The notes under the pieces: model-generated
Seen by the model: only the letters and a program-made list of their open reading frames with translations
Told to the model about the DNA's origin: nothing
Databases searched by the model: none
Made by a program: the position numbers and the translations under genes
Shown: positions 38,108-48,209 of the stretch, piece by piece
How positions within the stretch are numbered: the first letter of the stretch is position 1
Layout of the letters: each line of letters starts with the position of its first letter
Assembly: GCF_014836675.1 (NCBI RefSeq)
Contig: NZ_JACSQK010000007.1
Span: 1-64,000 of the forward strand
From: Comamonas avium
Lineage (GTDB): Bacteria > Pseudomonadota > Gammaproteobacteria > Burkholderiales > Burkholderiaceae_C
DNA: 64,000 nt
Reading direction: 5' to 3'

Positions 38108-38599
38108 TTAGCTGGCGCAGCCGCAGGAGCCGCTGCCGCAGCCACCACCACTGCTAGCGGCGCTGGATTCCGGCGCGGGGGCACTGCTGCCACACCCGCC
38201 ACCCGTACCGCAGCTTGAGCCGGCCTTTTGCGGCATGGGCGCGTCACGATCGACACCGGCAGCTTGCAGGCGCGCCTCGTACTCTTTCCACAGCGCATCC
38301 TGCTTTTCGCCCAGCTCGTACAAATAGTGCCAGGTGAACAAGCCGCTTTCATGGCCATCGCTAAAGAAAGGCTTGATGGCGTAGTTGCCCACTTGCTCAA
38401 TGTTGTCGATGCCGACGTGGCGCTTGCCGGTCTGCAGCACTTCCTGGCCCGGGCCGTGGCCTTGTACTTCGGCCGAGGGCGAGTACACGCGCATCAGCTC
38501 AAAAGGCAGGCGAAAGGTCTTGCCGTCGGAGTAACCGACCTCCAGCATGCGCGAGGCTGCATGCACGGTCAGCGATTGGGGAAGAGGCATGTCTGCCAT
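38108..38599 (-). CDS. DUF971 protein with Gly/Cys-rich C-terminal tail
   Basis: A 163-residue protein. Residues 8-118 match the DUF971 domain (gamma-butyrobetaine hydroxylase-like N-terminal), with FRLPFELMRVYSPSAEVQGHG and the conserved VGIDNIEQVGNYAIKPFFSDGHESGLFTW. The last 40 residues are Ser/Gly-rich with seven cysteines in CGTGGGCG and GGGCGSGSCGCAS. DUF971 proteins sit near cofactor and iron-sulfur genes in many bacteria and the tail looks metal-binding; function is unproven. It lies upstream of ubiE on the same strand. Confidence 0.88.
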   Translation of the reverse strand: MADMPLPQSLTVHAASRMLEVGYSDGKTFRLPFELMRVYSPSAEVQGHGPGQEVLQTGKRHVGIDNIEQVGNYAIKPFFSDGHESGLFTWHYLYELGEKQDALWKEYEARLQAAGVDRDAPMPQKAGSSCGTGGGCGSSAPAPESSAASSGGGCGSGSCGCAS

Positions 38600-38622
38600 G
38601 GAGTGCCACCTATCTAAAAAAT

Positions 38623-38698
38623 AGCTACTTACGCTTATAAACAGGCGTTTTCAGCATTAAACATATCTGAAACGCGCGTGTAGTCAGCGCAAGCAGCT
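38623..38698. repeat. Dispersed nested-hairpin repeat, long form (copy 6)
   Basis: The outer arms AGCTACTTACGCTTATAAACA and TGTAGTCAGCGCAAGCAGCT are imperfect complements. The inner arms GCGTTTTCAG and CTGAAACGC surround an AT-rich loop. It lies between the HIT protein gene and the DUF971 gene, which read in the same direction, so it is not restricted to convergent gaps. Confidence 0.7.
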
Positions 38699-38708
38699 CA
38701 TCTATTCA

Positions 38709-39149
38709 TTAAGCCCACGGTGCCAGCGCCTGAGCAATGGCGGCATCGCAGGCTGCGAGTTCTTGCAGCAATTGTGCTTGTCTGTCCAAAGCACGCGCAC
38801 GCAAGGGGCTTGCCCAGACGGGGGCTGGAAAATGGCTGTCCCATTCATAGCGCGCAATCACGTGCCAGTGCAGGTGGGGCACCATGTTGCCCAGCGCTGC
38901 CAGGTTGATTTTGGTGGGCTGCAGCTGAGCGCGCAGCACGCGTTCTACCTCGGCCACCACCGCCATGCAGGTGAGGCGATCGGCTTGTGACAGATCAGAA
39001 AACTCGGCCACATGGGCTGCCCAGATCACGCGATAGAAAGCGGGAAAGCCATCTTCTTGCGCACGGATGACACGCAGCTGCGCGCCCTGCCAGACGGGCA
39101 GGCCACCCGCCTCGCGGCACAGCACACAGTCGGCCTGTACGCCGCTCAC
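38709..39149 (-). CDS. HIT family protein
   Basis: A 146-residue protein of the histidine-triad nucleotide hydrolase superfamily. The active-site motif [17 protein letters not shown] (residues 94-110) is present, and an N-terminal C-x2-C (CVLC) may bind zinc. Such enzymes cleave nucleotide phosphoramidates or dinucleoside polyphosphates. It overlaps the long oxidoreductase gene by 4 bp (ATGA), suggesting co-translation. The substrate is unknown. Confidence 0.9.
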   Translation of the reverse strand: MSGVQADCVLCREAGGLPVWQGAQLRVIRAQEDGFPAFYRVIWAAHVAEFSDLSQADRLTCMAVVAEVERVLRAQLQPTKINLAALGNMVPHLHWHVIARYEWDSHFPAPVWASPLRARALDRQAQLLQELAACDAAIAQALAPWA

Positions 39150-42100
39150 AGCAGCACCCGCTCAATGCCGCCCGCGTTGGCGCGCTGCACGTAATCGGGC
39201 ATCCAGTTGTCGCCCAAGATCTGCTTGGCCATCTCCACGACGATGTAGTCGGCTTCCAGCAGGCCGTTTTGCAGGTCATTGCCGTAGCGGTTCAGGCCCT
39301 GCAAGCAGCTGGGGCAGCTGGTCAGAATTTTGACGTTGTCGCTGGCACCTACCGAGCCGTTGGCGCGCAGCTCGGCTTCACCCTTGAGCAGCTCGCCTTC
39401 CTTGCGGAAGCGAATTTGCGTGGAAATGTCCGGACGCGTCACGCCCAGCGTGCCCGATTCACCGCAGCAGCGGTCGCTCTTGATCACGCCCTCGCCCACT
39501 AGGGCCTTGACGGTCTTCATGGCATCTTGCTGCTTCATGGGGCTGTGGCAAGGCTCGTGGTACAGGAAGCCACCCTGGCCCGCAGGCAAAGTGACACCCT
39601 TTTCGAGCAGGAACTCGTGGATATCAATGATGCGGCAGCCGGGAAATATCTTGTCAAAGCTGTAACCCTGCAACTGGTCAAAACATGTGCCGCAGCTCAC
39701 CACCACGGTCTTGATGTCCAGATAGTTCAGCGTATTGGCCACGCGGTGAAACAGCACGCGGTTGTCCGTGATCATCTTGTCGGCCACGTCCATCTGGCCC
39801 GAGCCGCGCTGGGGATAGCCGCAGCACAGGTAGCCCGGGGGCAATACGGTTTGCACGCCGGCGTGCCACAGCATGGCCTGTGTGGCCAGGCCCACCTGGC
39901 TGAACAGGCGCTCAGAGCCACAGCCGGGGAAATAAAACACGGCTTCCGTGTCCGCATGCGTGCTCTTGGGGTCACGGATGATGGGCACGTAGTCCTTGTC
40001 TTCAATGTCCAGCAAAGCACGCGCTGTCTTCTTGGGCAAACCGCCGGGCAGCTTCTTGTTCACAAAGTGAATCACCTGCTCCTTCAGTGGCGCCTTGCCT
40101 ACAGAAGCCGGGGGGCGCTTCATCTGGGGCTTGGCCACGGCGTGCAGCAAGTCCGATGCCATGCGCTGCACCTTGAAGCCCACACCCACCATGCCCTTGC
40201 GCAGCAAGTTGATGGTGTCGGGGTTGGTGGCATTGAGCATGGCCATGGCCATCTTGTTGCCCGGATTGAAGCTTTTCTTGCCCATCTTGCGCAGCAGGTT
40301 GCGCATGTTCATGGTGACATCGCCAAAGTCGATCTTGACGGGGCAAGGCGTAAAGCACTTGTGGCAGACGGTGCAGTGGTCGGCCACGTCTTCAAACTCT
40401 TGCCAGTGCTTGATCGAGACACCACGGCGGGTTTGCTCTTCGTACAGGAAAGCTTCCACCAGCAGCGAGGTGGCCAAAATCTTGTTGCGCGGCGAATACA
40501 GCATGTTGGCGCCCGGAATGTGCGTGTTGCACACGGGTTTGCACTTGCCGCAGCGCAGGCAGTCTTTGACCGAATCGGCAATCGCGCCAATGTCGGACTG
40601 CTGCATGATCAGCGACTCGTGGCCCATCAGGCCAAAGCTGGGCGTGTAGGCGTTGGTCAAATCCGCGTACATCAGCGCCTCGCGCGGCGATTCGGCGGGC
40701 ACAAGGCCGTTCTTTTCACGGATCAGCTTGCCACGGTTAAAGCGGCCTTGCGGGTCAACGCGCTGCTTGTAATCGGCAAACGGCTGCAGCTCTTCGTCGG
40801 TCAGAAACTCCAGCTTGGTAATACCAATGCCGTGCTCGCCCGAGATCACGCCATCCAGACCCCGCGCCAGCTGCATGATGCGCGCCACGGCTTCGTGGGC
40901 GGTCTGCAGCATTTCGTAGTCGTCAGAGTTGACGGGGATGTTGGTGTGCACATTGCCGTCACCGGCGTGCATGTGCAGCGCCACCCACACGCGGCCCTTG
41001 AGCACGCGCTGGTGAATGGCGACTGTCTCGGCCAGGATGGCATCAAACGCTTCGCCGCTGAAAATTTGCGCCAGAGGCTGGCGAATCTGTGTTTTCCAGC
41101 TGGCGCGCAAGCTGTGATCTTGCAGCTGCGGGAACAGTGTGGCCACATCGGCCAGCCAGCCGGCCCACAGGTCGCGCACGTCCTGCACCAGCTCAATGGC
41201 CTGGTGCACGCGGTCTTCCAGCAGCTCGGCGGCAGGAATCTCGCCCGCATCGTCTTGCTTGCCCAAAGGCAGGTTGCCCTTTTCAAAGAAGGCCAGCAGG
41301 GCGTCACAGAACTTGAGCTTGTTGCGCAGGCTCAGCTCAATGTTGATGCGCTCAATGCCGTCGGTGTACTCGGCCATGCGTGGCAAAGGAATCACCACGT
41401 CCTCATTGATCTTGAAGGCGTTGGTGTGGCGTGAAATGGCGGCTGTGCGCTTGCGGTCCAGCCAGAACTTCTTGCGCGCTTCCGCGCTGATGGCCACAAA
41501 GCCTTCACCATTGCGTGAGTTGGCAATGCGTACCACTTCGCTGGTCACGCGCGCCACTTCGTCGGCGTTGTCGCCCACGATGTCGCCAATCAGCACCATC
41601 TTGGGCAGCTTGCCATTGCCTTTTTTGGACTTGGTGGCGTAACCCACGGCCTTGAGGTAGCGGTCATCCAGATGCTCAAGGCCAGCCAGCAGCACGCCGC
41701 TGCGCTTTTGCTCCTCGAACATGTAATCTTTGATTTCCACGATCGAGGGCACGGCATCCTTGGCATTGCCAAAGAACTCCATGCACACCGTGCGGGTGTG
41801 CTCTGGCATGCGGTGCACGATCCAGCGCGCGCTGGTGATCAGGCCATCGGTGCCTTCTTTTTGCACACCGGGCAGACCCGACAGGAACTTGTCGGTCACA
41901 TCCTTGCCCAGGCCCTCCTTGCGGAACTTGTGGCCCGCAATGTACAGGCGCTCGGTGCGCAGCGGTGTTTTGCCGTCGGCGGCAAAGTAGCGCAGCTCAA
42001 AGCTGGCCATCTCTGCGTCGTGAATCTTGCCCAGGTTGTGACCAATGCGCACCACCTCCAGCCACTCGGCATCGGGGGTGACCATGCGCCAGCTGGCCAG

Positions 42101-43045
42101 ATTGTCCAAGGCCGTGCCCCACAGCACCGCCTTTTTGCCGCCTGCATTCATGGCAATGTTGCCGCCAATGCACGACGCCTCAATCGAGGTAGGGTCCACC
42201 GCAAACACATAACCGGCACGCTCGGCCGCATCGGCCACGCGCTGGGTGACCACGCCGGCTTCGGTCCACACCGTGGGTACGGGCTGGTCCAGGCCGGGCA
42301 GCATCACTTTTTCTACTTCGGTGATGGCTTCGAGCTTTTCGGTATTGATCACCACGGAACGCCAGGTCAGCGGAATCGCGCCCCCGGTGTAACCCGTTCC
42401 GCCCCCACGCGGAATGATGGTCAGCTCCAGCTCAATGCAGCCCTTGACCAGCAATGCCATCTCTTCTTCAGTGTCTGGCGTCAGCACCACAAACGGGTAT
42501 TCCACGCGCCAGTCTGTCGCATCCGTCACATGACTGACACGCGAGAGGCCATCAAACTTGATGTTGTCTTTGTGGGTGAGCTTGCGCAGCGTCTTGCGCA
42601 CACGGCTGCGCAGCAGGGCAGCCTCGACAAACATGCGGTCAAACTCTTTCACGGCACGGTTGGCCGCGGCAATCAGCTCGCACACCAAGGCATCGCGCTG
42701 GGCGTTGTCATCGGGCATGCGGCGCTTTTCCACATCGGCCATGCGGTGCTGCAGCGCCTCCACCAGCAGCTTGCGGCGGTCAGGGTTGTCCAGCAGGTCG
42801 TCTTGCAGATAAGGATTGCGCTGAACCACCCAGATATCGCCCAGCACTTCATACAGCATCCGGGCAGATCGACCCGTCTGGCGCTCTTGGCGCAATTGAT
42901 TAAGCACACCCCAGGCGGATGTACCTAACAGGCGGATCACGATTTCTTTGTCGGAAAACGAGGTGTAGTTATAGGGGATCTCACGGAGACGGGCGGGTTC
43001 GGCAGCGTGGTTCACCAGTGCTGTCAGCGCAATCGGTGCATTCAT
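39146..43045 (-). CDS. FAD-binding and Fe-S fusion oxidoreductase (D-lactate/2-hydroxyacid dehydrogenase-like)
   Basis: A 1299-residue fusion. An N-terminal DUF3683-type region (about 1-160) precedes an FAD-binding PCMH domain with [12 protein letters not shown], an FAD-oxidase C-terminal domain with [14 protein letters not shown] and GEHGIG, and two 4Fe-4S motifs ([11 protein letters not shown] and [12 protein letters not shown]). Two Cys-rich CCG domains end it ([39 protein letters not shown]). The layout matches membrane-associated D-2-hydroxyacid dehydrogenases such as GlcD-GlcF in one chain. ATG 43045 is chosen over an in-frame start 11 codons upstream. Substrate is unknown. Confidence 0.92.
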   Translation of the reverse strand: MNAPIALTALVNHAAEPARLREIPYNYTSFSDKEIVIRLLGTSAWGVLNQLRQERQTGRSARMLYEVLGDIWVVQRNPYLQDDLLDNPDRRKLLVEALQHRMADVEKRRMPDDNAQRDALVCELIAAANRAVKEFDRMFVEAALLRSRVRKTLRKLTHKDNIKFDGLSRVSHVTDATDWRVEYPFVVLTPDTEEEMALLVKGCIELELTIIPRGGGTGYTGGAIPLTWRSVVINTEKLEAITEVEKVMLPGLDQPVPTVWTEAGVVTQRVADAAERAGYVFAVDPTSIEASCIGGNIAMNAGGKKAVLWGTALDNLASWRMVTPDAEWLEVVRIGHNLGKIHDAEMASFELRYFAADGKTPLRTERLYIAGHKFRKEGLGKDVTDKFLSGLPGVQKEGTDGLITSARWIVHRMPEHTRTVCMEFFGNAKDAVPSIVEIKDYMFEEQKRSGVLLAGLEHLDDRYLKAVGYATKSKKGNGKLPKMVLIGDIVGDNADEVARVTSEVVRIANSRNGEGFVAISAEARKKFWLDRKRTAAISRHTNAFKINEDVVIPLPRMAEYTDGIERINIELSLRNKLKFCDALLAFFEKGNLPLGKQDDAGEIPAAELLEDRVHQAIELVQDVRDLWAGWLADVATLFPQLQDHSLRASWKTQIRQPLAQIFSGEAFDAILAETVAIHQRVLKGRVWVALHMHAGDGNVHTNIPVNSDDYEMLQTAHEAVARIMQLARGLDGVISGEHGIGITKLEFLTDEELQPFADYKQRVDPQGRFNRGKLIREKNGLVPAESPREALMYADLTNAYTPSFGLMGHESLIMQQSDIGAIADSVKDCLRCGKCKPVCNTHIPGANMLYSPRNKILATSLLVEAFLYEEQTRRGVSIKHWQEFEDVADHCTVCHKCFTPCPVKIDFGDVTMNMRNLLRKMGKKSFNPGNKMAMAMLNATNPDTINLLRKGMVGVGFKVQRMASDLLHAVAKPQMKRPPASVGKAPLKEQVIHFVNKKLPGGLPKKTARALLDIEDKDYVPIIRDPKSTHADTEAVFYFPGCGSERLFSQVGLATQAMLWHAGVQTVLPPGYLCCGYPQRGSGQMDVADKMITDNRVLFHRVANTLNYLDIKTVVVSCGTCFDQLQGYSFDKIFPGCRIIDIHEFLLEKGVTLPAGQGGFLYHEPCHSPMKQQDAMKTVKALVGEGVIKSDRCCGESGTLGVTRPDISTQIRFRKEGELLKGEAELRANGSVGASDNVKILTSCPSCLQGLNRYGNDLQNGLLEADYIVVEMAKQILGDNWMPDYVQRANAGGIERVLL

Positions 43046-43383
43046 GGATGTAGACCGGGTTGGGCGCTCAAGGCGCACCTTAAGTCATGGGGATCGCAAT
43101 TCTATGTCAGCGCCCAAAGTCTGCTCAGAGCGCACCAAGAGACCCGCCCCGTGGATTGCCAAAACTGTTGCGCTATCAATTAGTGAGTTTTTCGCAACTA
43201 CGCAAATCCCACAATTGCGCAACGAATTACTCAAAAAAGAAAGAAAAACGCAAATATCCTTATTCACAAAACCGAGTCCGCTCCTAGAATTCGAGCCACC
43301 GTTCTTACCCCATGCGCTGCTTCGGCGTTAAGAGGTACAAAGCACGGTACGGCAAGTCCTCTTTAGCCCTTTGGGCTCAATGA

Positions 43384-43416
43384 CTGTCATAAAAGTGCCT
43401 CATTCCTTCTTAGGAT
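43384..43416 (+). promoter_or_regulatory. Probable Pho box and -10 of the ugp operon
   Basis: CTGTCATAAAA at 43384-43394 is identical to the first half of the PhoB-binding consensus. The second half (GTGCCTC) is weak. A -10-like TAGGAT begins 9 bases after it, at 43411, as expected when the Pho box replaces the -35. The ugpB start is 37 bp further. Phosphate-starvation control fits the function of the genes. Inference. Confidence 0.6.
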
Positions 43417-43425
43417 GAGAGGCAC
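43395..43425 (+). promoter_or_regulatory. Inverted repeat overlapping the ugp promoter
   Basis: GTGCCTC at 43395-43401 and GAGGCAC at 43419-43425 are perfect complements, 17 bases apart. They flank the -10-like sequence. The repeat could be an operator or an early 5'-UTR hairpin. Confidence 0.4.
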
Positions 43426-43452
43426 AAGTTTCTACACGTAGAGGAGTTTCCC

Positions 43453-44769
43453 ATGCAATTCAAGCAACTGGCCCTGTCTGCTGCCCTCGCGGCAACCACC
43501 CTGAGCGCAGCCAATGCCGCCACTGAAATCCAGTGGTGGCATTCGATGACTGCCGTGAACAACGAGTGGGTCGGCGATCTGGCCAAGCAGTTCAACGAAA
43601 GCCAAAGCGAATTCAAAGTGGTACCCACCTTCAAGGGTGTGTATGACGAAAGCATGACAGCTGCTATCGCTGCGTTCCGTTCGGGCAACGCGCCCCACAT
43701 CCTGCAAGTGTTTGAAGTGGGCACCGCCACCATGATGGCCTCCAAGGGCGCGACCGTACCAGTGGGCAAGGTCATGACCGACGCTGGTGCCAAGTTCGAT
43801 CCCGCAGCCTACATCCCCGCCGTGGCCGGTTACTACACCGCCCCCAACGGCCAGATGATGAGCTTCCCGTTCAACAGCTCCACCACCATCTTCTATTACA
43901 ACAAGGACGCCTTCAAGAAGGCCGGCCTGAACCCCGACCAAGCGCCCAAGACATGGCCTGAAGTGTTCGCTGCTGCCAAGAAGCTCAAGGAATCTGGCCA
44001 CAGCTGCCCCATGACGCTGGCATGGCAAGGCTGGACCCAGCTGGAGTCGTTCTCCACCTGGCACAACGTGGAATTCGCGACCCACCAAAACGGCCTGGGC
44101 AAGGAAGGCTACAAGGCACGCATGAAGGTCAACTCGCCTCTGCACGTCAAGCACATCGACAACCTGGCTGCTGCAGCCAAGGCCGGTGAATTTGTCTACA
44201 AGGGCCGTGCTTCTACTGCCCAGGCTTCGTTCACCGCCGGTGAATGCGCCATGATTCAGACATCGTCCGGCTTCTACGGTGACGTGGCCAAGAACGCCAA
44301 GTTTGCCTATGGCCTGGCACCTTTGCCTTACTACGACGACGTCAAGGGCGCACCACAAAACACCGTGATCGGCGGCGCTTCGCTGTGGGTCATGGCTGGC
44401 AAGAAGGCTGAAGAGTACAAGGGCGTAGCCAAGTTCTTCGAATTCCTGTCCAAGCCTGAAGTGCAAGCCGCTTCGCACCAGCGCACTGGCTACCTGCCTG
44501 TGACCATGGCTGCGTTCAAGCTGACAGAAGATGCGGGCTTCTACAAGAAGAACCCTGGCACCGATGTGGCTGTGAACCAGATGATCCGCAAGGTCACTGA
44601 CAACTCGCGCGGTATCCGTCTGGGCAACTATGTACAGATCCGCACCATCGAGGACGAAGAACTCGAGCAAGTCTGGGCCGGCAAGAAGAACGGCAAAGAC
44701 GCGCTGGACAGCATCGTCAAGCGTGGTGATGAGCTGCTGACACGCTTCGAACGCGCTAACAGCAAGTAA
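43453..44769 (+). CDS. ugpB: sn-Glycerol-3-phosphate ABC transporter substrate-binding protein
   Basis: A 438-residue periplasmic protein with a signal peptide ending near AANA (about 22). It binds glycerol-3-phosphate and glycerophosphodiesters. IQWWHSMTAVNNEWVGDLAKQFN and LPFNSSTTIFYYNKDAFKKAGL-like segments match UgpB; the residues WQGWTQLESFSTWHN are typical of this subfamily. AGGAG precedes ATG. It opens the ugp operon, followed after 233 bp by ugpA, with a hairpin between that may let ugpB accumulate in excess. Confidence 0.94.
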   Translation: MQFKQLALSAALAATTLSAANAATEIQWWHSMTAVNNEWVGDLAKQFNESQSEFKVVPTFKGVYDESMTAAIAAFRSGNAPHILQVFEVGTATMMASKGATVPVGKVMTDAGAKFDPAAYIPAVAGYYTAPNGQMMSFPFNSSTTIFYYNKDAFKKAGLNPDQAPKTWPEVFAAAKKLKESGHSCPMTLAWQGWTQLESFSTWHNVEFATHQNGLGKEGYKARMKVNSPLHVKHIDNLAAAAKAGEFVYKGRASTAQASFTAGECAMIQTSSGFYGDVAKNAKFAYGLAPLPYYDDVKGAPQNTVIGGASLWVMAGKKAEEYKGVAKFFEFLSKPEVQAASHQRTGYLPVTMAAFKLTEDAGFYKKNPGTDVAVNQMIRKVTDNSRGIRLGNYVQIRTIEDEELEQVWAGKKNGKDALDSIVKRGDELLTRFERANSK

Positions 44770-44783
44770 TCCAAGTTGAAAAT

Positions 44784-44813
44784 TACGGGGGAATTCCTAG
44801 TAATTCCCCTGTA
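44784..44813 (+). terminator. Intercistronic hairpin between ugpB and ugpA
   Basis: A 12-bp stem (TACGGGGGAATT with AATTCCCCTGTA, one G-U) and a 6-nt CCTAGT loop, 14 bp after the ugpB stop. No T-run follows. A partial terminator or 3'-stabilising hairpin would set a high ratio of binding protein to permease, as known in other binding-protein operons. Confidence 0.55.
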
Positions 44814-45002
44814 ACTCGCCTTGAACCCACTGGTTTTTCTGGCAGATAGCCCGCGCGCTAGGCACAATACGCGCACATTTCACTCAATTTACTCTTTCGA
44901 GTCGCTTCGTTTTGACGCGATTCGGGCAAGTTACTTGAGCTGGTCCCCACTATCCTCCAAGGCCATTTGAAGGTCTCGGCGGTTTTTTTATTTGTGACCC
45001 CC

Positions 45003-45884
45003 ATGGAAAAACGCGTACTTTTCCGATCGCAATGGCTGCCTTGGGCATTGATCCTGCCTCAGCTGCTCATCATTGCCATTTTCTTTTTCTGGCCCGCCGG
45101 CCAGGCTGTATTGCAATCTTTCCAGATGGAAGATGCTTTTGGCCTGAGCACCGAATGGGTAGGACTGGAAAATTACCGCAACCTGTTCAATGACGCCACG
45201 TATCTGAACGCCTTTCAGCGCACAGCCCTGTTCTCTGTGCTCGTCGCTGGTATTGGCATTGCAGCGTCTTTGGGTCTGGCCATTTTTGCCGACCGCATCA
45301 TCCGCTTTGCAATGATCTACAAGACCTTGCTGATCGTGCCCTACGCTGTAGCGCCCGTGATTGCAGGCGTGCTGTGGGTGTTCATGTTTTCGCCCTCCAT
45401 TGGCGTTGTGACCCATTACCTGGGCAAGCTGGGCTACGACTGGAACCACCTGATGAACGAAAACCAGGCCATGGCCCTGATCGTCATCACTTCGGTGTGG
45501 AAGCAGATCTCGTACAACTTCCTGTTCTTCCTGGCAGGCTTGCAGTCCATCCCCAAGGCACTGATTGAAGCGGCTTCGATCGATGGTGCAGGCCCATGGC
45601 GCCGTTTCTGGAACATCCAGCTGCCGCTGCTCTCGCCCACCACGTTCTTCCTGCTGGTGATCAATATCGTCTACGCCTTCTTTGACACCTTCGGCATCAT
45701 TGACGCAGCCACCCAAGGCGGCCCCGGCCAATCGACGTCGATCCTGGTCTACAAGGTCTACCAAGACGGTTTCAAGGCGCTGGACCTCGGCGGCTCTGCT
45801 GCCCAGTCCGTGATCCTGATGATGATCGTTGTCGTGCTGACCGTGATCCAGTTCCGCTATGTTGAAAAGAAAGTGCAGTACTGA
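45003..45884 (+). CDS. ugpA: Glycerol-3-phosphate ABC transporter permease UgpA
   Basis: A 293-residue inner-membrane permease starting [22 protein letters not shown], with about six hydrophobic segments. The EAA loop is [27 protein letters not shown], and the segment [22 protein letters not shown] is a UgpA/MalF-type mark. ATG 45003 is chosen over an upstream in-frame start. It is followed by ugpE after 2 bp. Confidence 0.93.
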   Translation: MEKRVLFRSQWLPWALILPQLLIIAIFFFWPAGQAVLQSFQMEDAFGLSTEWVGLENYRNLFNDATYLNAFQRTALFSVLVAGIGIAASLGLAIFADRIIRFAMIYKTLLIVPYAVAPVIAGVLWVFMFSPSIGVVTHYLGKLGYDWNHLMNENQAMALIVITSVWKQISYNFLFFLAGLQSIPKALIEAASIDGAGPWRRFWNIQLPLLSPTTFFLLVINIVYAFFDTFGIIDAATQGGPGQSTSILVYKVYQDGFKALDLGGSAAQSVILMMIVVVLTVIQFRYVEKKVQY

Positions 45885-45886
45885 CC

Positions 45887-46735
45887 ATGGTTGACCGTAA
45901 CCCCTGGCTCACTATCATCTCGCACGCCGTACTGATCTTGGGCGTGGCCATTGTGGCCTTCCCGCTGTATCTGGCACTGGTGGCGTCCACCCACACGGCC
46001 GACGCCATCGTGCAGTCGCCCATGCCGCTGCTGCCCGGCGCCCACATGTGGGAAAACTACAAGCAGGCGCTGCTGGGCTCCGGCAAGCTGGGCTCCAACA
46101 CCAATGTGGTGCACATGATGTGGGTGAGCTTTGTCACCGCCATGATCATCACCGTGGGCAAGATTGCCATCTCGCTGCTGTCGGCGTTTGCCATTGTGTA
46201 TTTCCGCTTTCCCTTCAAGATGCTGTGCTTCTGGGCCATCTTCTTGACACTGATGCTGCCTGTGGAAGTGCGTATCTTGCCGACCTACAAGGTCGTTGCA
46301 GATCTGGGCTTGCTCAACAGCTATGCGGGTTTGTCGCTGCCGCTGATTGCTTCGGCCACGGCCACGTTCCTGTTCCGTCAGTTCTTCTTGACCGTACCTG
46401 ATGAACTGGTCGAAGCCGCACGCATTGACGGCGCTGGCGCCATGCGCTTTTTCAAGGACATTCTGGTGCCCTTGTCCAAGACCTCGATTGCTGCGCTGTT
46501 TGTGATTCAGTTCATCTACGGCTGGAACCAGTACCTGTGGCCGCTGCTGATGACCACCTCGGAAGACATGTACCCCGTGGTGATTGGTATCAAGCGCATG
46601 CTGGCCGGTGGCGAAGCCGCCGTGGACTGGAACATCGTGATGGCCACGGCTATTTTGGCCATGCTGCCCCCCACCGCTGTGGTGATGCTGATGCAAAAGT
46701 GGTTTGTTAAAGGTCTGGTGGATACCGAGAAGTAA
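45887..46735 (+). CDS. ugpE: Glycerol-3-phosphate ABC transporter permease UgpE
   Basis: A 282-residue partner of UgpA in the membrane, with six hydrophobic segments. The EAA loop is [26 protein letters not shown], and [29 protein letters not shown] is characteristic of UgpE. The start lies 2 bp after the ugpA stop, so they are translationally linked. Confidence 0.93.
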   Translation: MVDRNPWLTIISHAVLILGVAIVAFPLYLALVASTHTADAIVQSPMPLLPGAHMWENYKQALLGSGKLGSNTNVVHMMWVSFVTAMIITVGKIAISLLSAFAIVYFRFPFKMLCFWAIFLTLMLPVEVRILPTYKVVADLGLLNSYAGLSLPLIASATATFLFRQFFLTVPDELVEAARIDGAGAMRFFKDILVPLSKTSIAALFVIQFIYGWNQYLWPLLMTTSEDMYPVVIGIKRMLAGGEAAVDWNIVMATAILAMLPPTAVVMLMQKWFVKGLVDTEK

Positions 46736-46800
46736 CGCTCGCTCCACAGCCACTCACCATCTTCTTTTGCCCCATTGAACGAATACTTGGAATACCTCCC

Positions 46801-47808
46801 ATGGCATCCATCTCTCTGAAAAACATCGTCAAACGCTACGGCACCGGCAAGACTGCTGTGCCTGTCATTCACGGCGTCAACATCGAAATCAAGGACGGCG
46901 AATTCGTCGTGCTGGTCGGCCCTTCGGGCTGTGGCAAGTCCACCTTGCTGCGCATGATTGCCGGTCTGGAAGAAATCACTGGCGGTGATCTGATGATTGG
47001 CGACAAAGTCGTCAATGATCTGGAGCCCTCCAAGCGCAATATCGCCATGGTGTTCCAGAACTATGCGCTGTACCCGCACATGACCAACTACGAGAACATG
47101 GCCTATGGTCTGAAGCTCGCCAAGGTGCCTGAAGACGAAATCAAGCAGCGCGTGGACAAGGCTGCCAAGATTTTGGAGCTGGGCCACCTGCTGGACCGCA
47201 AGCCCCGCCAACTGTCGGGCGGCCAGCGCCAGCGCGTTGCCATGGGCCGCGCCATCGTGCGCCAGCCTCAGGTGTTTCTGTTTGACGAGCCGCTGTCCAA
47301 TCTGGATGCCAAGCTGCGCGGCCAGACCCGCATCGAAATCCAGAAGCTGCACGCCGAGCTGGGCATTACCAGCCTGTTCGTGACCCACGATCAGGTGGAA
47401 GCCATGACGCTGGCCCAGCGCATGGTCGTGATGAACGGCGGTAACGTGGAACAATTCGGTACGCCCGAAGAGGTCTACCACACCCCTGCATCGACCTTTG
47501 TGGCCAGCTTTATTGGCTCGCCACCCATGAACTTGCTCAACAACGCCCCGGGTGGCCAGACCGGCCTGATCATGGGTATCCGCCCTGAGCACATTGACCT
47601 GGTCAGCGAAGGCGGCTGGGAGTTCAAGGTGGACACGGTGGAGCTGCTGGGTGCCGAGCGCCTGCTGTACGGCACCGTGGGTGGTGAAATGGTCACTGTG
47701 CGCGTGGAAGAAGGCAAGCCCTATCCCAAGCCCGGTGAAACCACCCGCATCACGGCCCGCGATGACCGACTGCACTGGTTCAACGCGGAAACCGGCAAAC
47801 GCATCTAA
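46801..47808 (+). CDS. ugpC: Glycerol-3-phosphate ABC transporter ATP-binding protein UgpC
   Basis: A 335-residue ATPase of the MalK/UgpC (CUT1) type. Walker [10 protein letters not shown], the Q-loop [12 protein letters not shown], the signature [16 protein letters not shown], Walker [13 protein letters not shown] and the H-loop VTHDQ are intact. The C-terminal TOBE-like domain includes MGIRPEHI. It is 65 bp after ugpE, with the expected gene order B-A-E-C. Confidence 0.94.
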   Translation: MASISLKNIVKRYGTGKTAVPVIHGVNIEIKDGEFVVLVGPSGCGKSTLLRMIAGLEEITGGDLMIGDKVVNDLEPSKRNIAMVFQNYALYPHMTNYENMAYGLKLAKVPEDEIKQRVDKAAKILELGHLLDRKPRQLSGGQRQRVAMGRAIVRQPQVFLFDEPLSNLDAKLRGQTRIEIQKLHAELGITSLFVTHDQVEAMTLAQRMVVMNGGNVEQFGTPEEVYHTPASTFVASFIGSPPMNLLNNAPGGQTGLIMGIRPEHIDLVSEGGWEFKVDTVELLGAERLLYGTVGGEMVTVRVEEGKPYPKPGETTRITARDDRLHWFNAETGKRI

Positions 47809-47861
47809 ACCAACCCCACCAAGGGCCGACGTCTCAAGCGATCGGCCCTTGTGCCAAGCAC

Positions 47862-48209
47862 ATGCCTGCACTGATCCACGCCACCGTTCCTGTCCTTCCC
47901 TCTTTGAATCTTGCACAGAGTGAAGCGTTCTACGTTCAGCAGCTGGGCTTTGCTGTGCTGCTGCGCATGGACGAGTATTTGATTGTGGCGCGCGAAGGCT
48001 GTGAGCTGCATTTTTGGCCTTGCAACAACCCAGAGCTGCCCCGCAACAGTGCCTGCTACGTGCGCGCAGACACCCGCGCCCTGCACACTGAATTCACCCA
48101 GAACGGCTTGCTCCTGCCCCAGCCCCAGGCGCGTGAGTGGGGCATGCGTGAGCTGTATGTGACTGACCCACACGGCAACCTGCTGAAATTTGGAGAACCT
48201 GTCCAATGA
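47862..48209 (+). CDS. VOC (glyoxalase/bleomycin resistance-like) family protein
   Basis: A 115-residue protein of the vicinal oxygen chelate fold. It has IHATVPVLPSLNLAQSEAFYVQQLGF at the N-terminus, a central CELHFW and a C-terminal LYVTDPHGNLLKFGEP, giving two beta-alpha-beta-beta-beta modules. His and Glu at typical metal positions are present. It lies inside the ugp operon and overlaps ugpQ by 4 bp, so it is made with the phosphodiester-uptake proteins. A bleomycin-binding-like role or lyase activity are both possible; no substrate can be named. Confidence 0.85.
   Translation: MPALIHATVPVLPSLNLAQSEAFYVQQLGFAVLLRMDEYLIVAREGCELHFWPCNNPELPRNSACYVRADTRALHTEFTQNGLLLPQPQAREWGMRELYVTDPHGNLLKFGEPVQ

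Larger units (their letters stand above)
43046..43452. other. Regulatory gap between oxidoreductase and ugp operon
   Basis: About 400 bp between two divergent transcripts. It should hold the promoters of both. The ugp-proximal part has a probable Pho box (43384) and hairpin. The middle is AT-rich with a GC-poor stretch near 43185-43270. A small stem AGCCC-TTT-GGGCT lies at 43365-43377. No further gene is supported. Confidence 0.6.

Noticed and set aside
39527..41434. Long open frame (635 codons) on the plus strand opposite the FAD/Fe-S gene
   Set aside because: Composition is His/Gln/Val/Gly-rich low complexity, as expected for the complement of a GC-rich gene; the opposite strand is an intact, well-recognised enzyme.
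43395..43401. Second perfect Pho half-site
   Set aside because: Only three of seven positions match CTGTCAT, so I count only one strong half-site.
43432..44670. Open frame opposite ugpB
   Set aside because: Shadow of the strongly conserved ugpB on the other strand.
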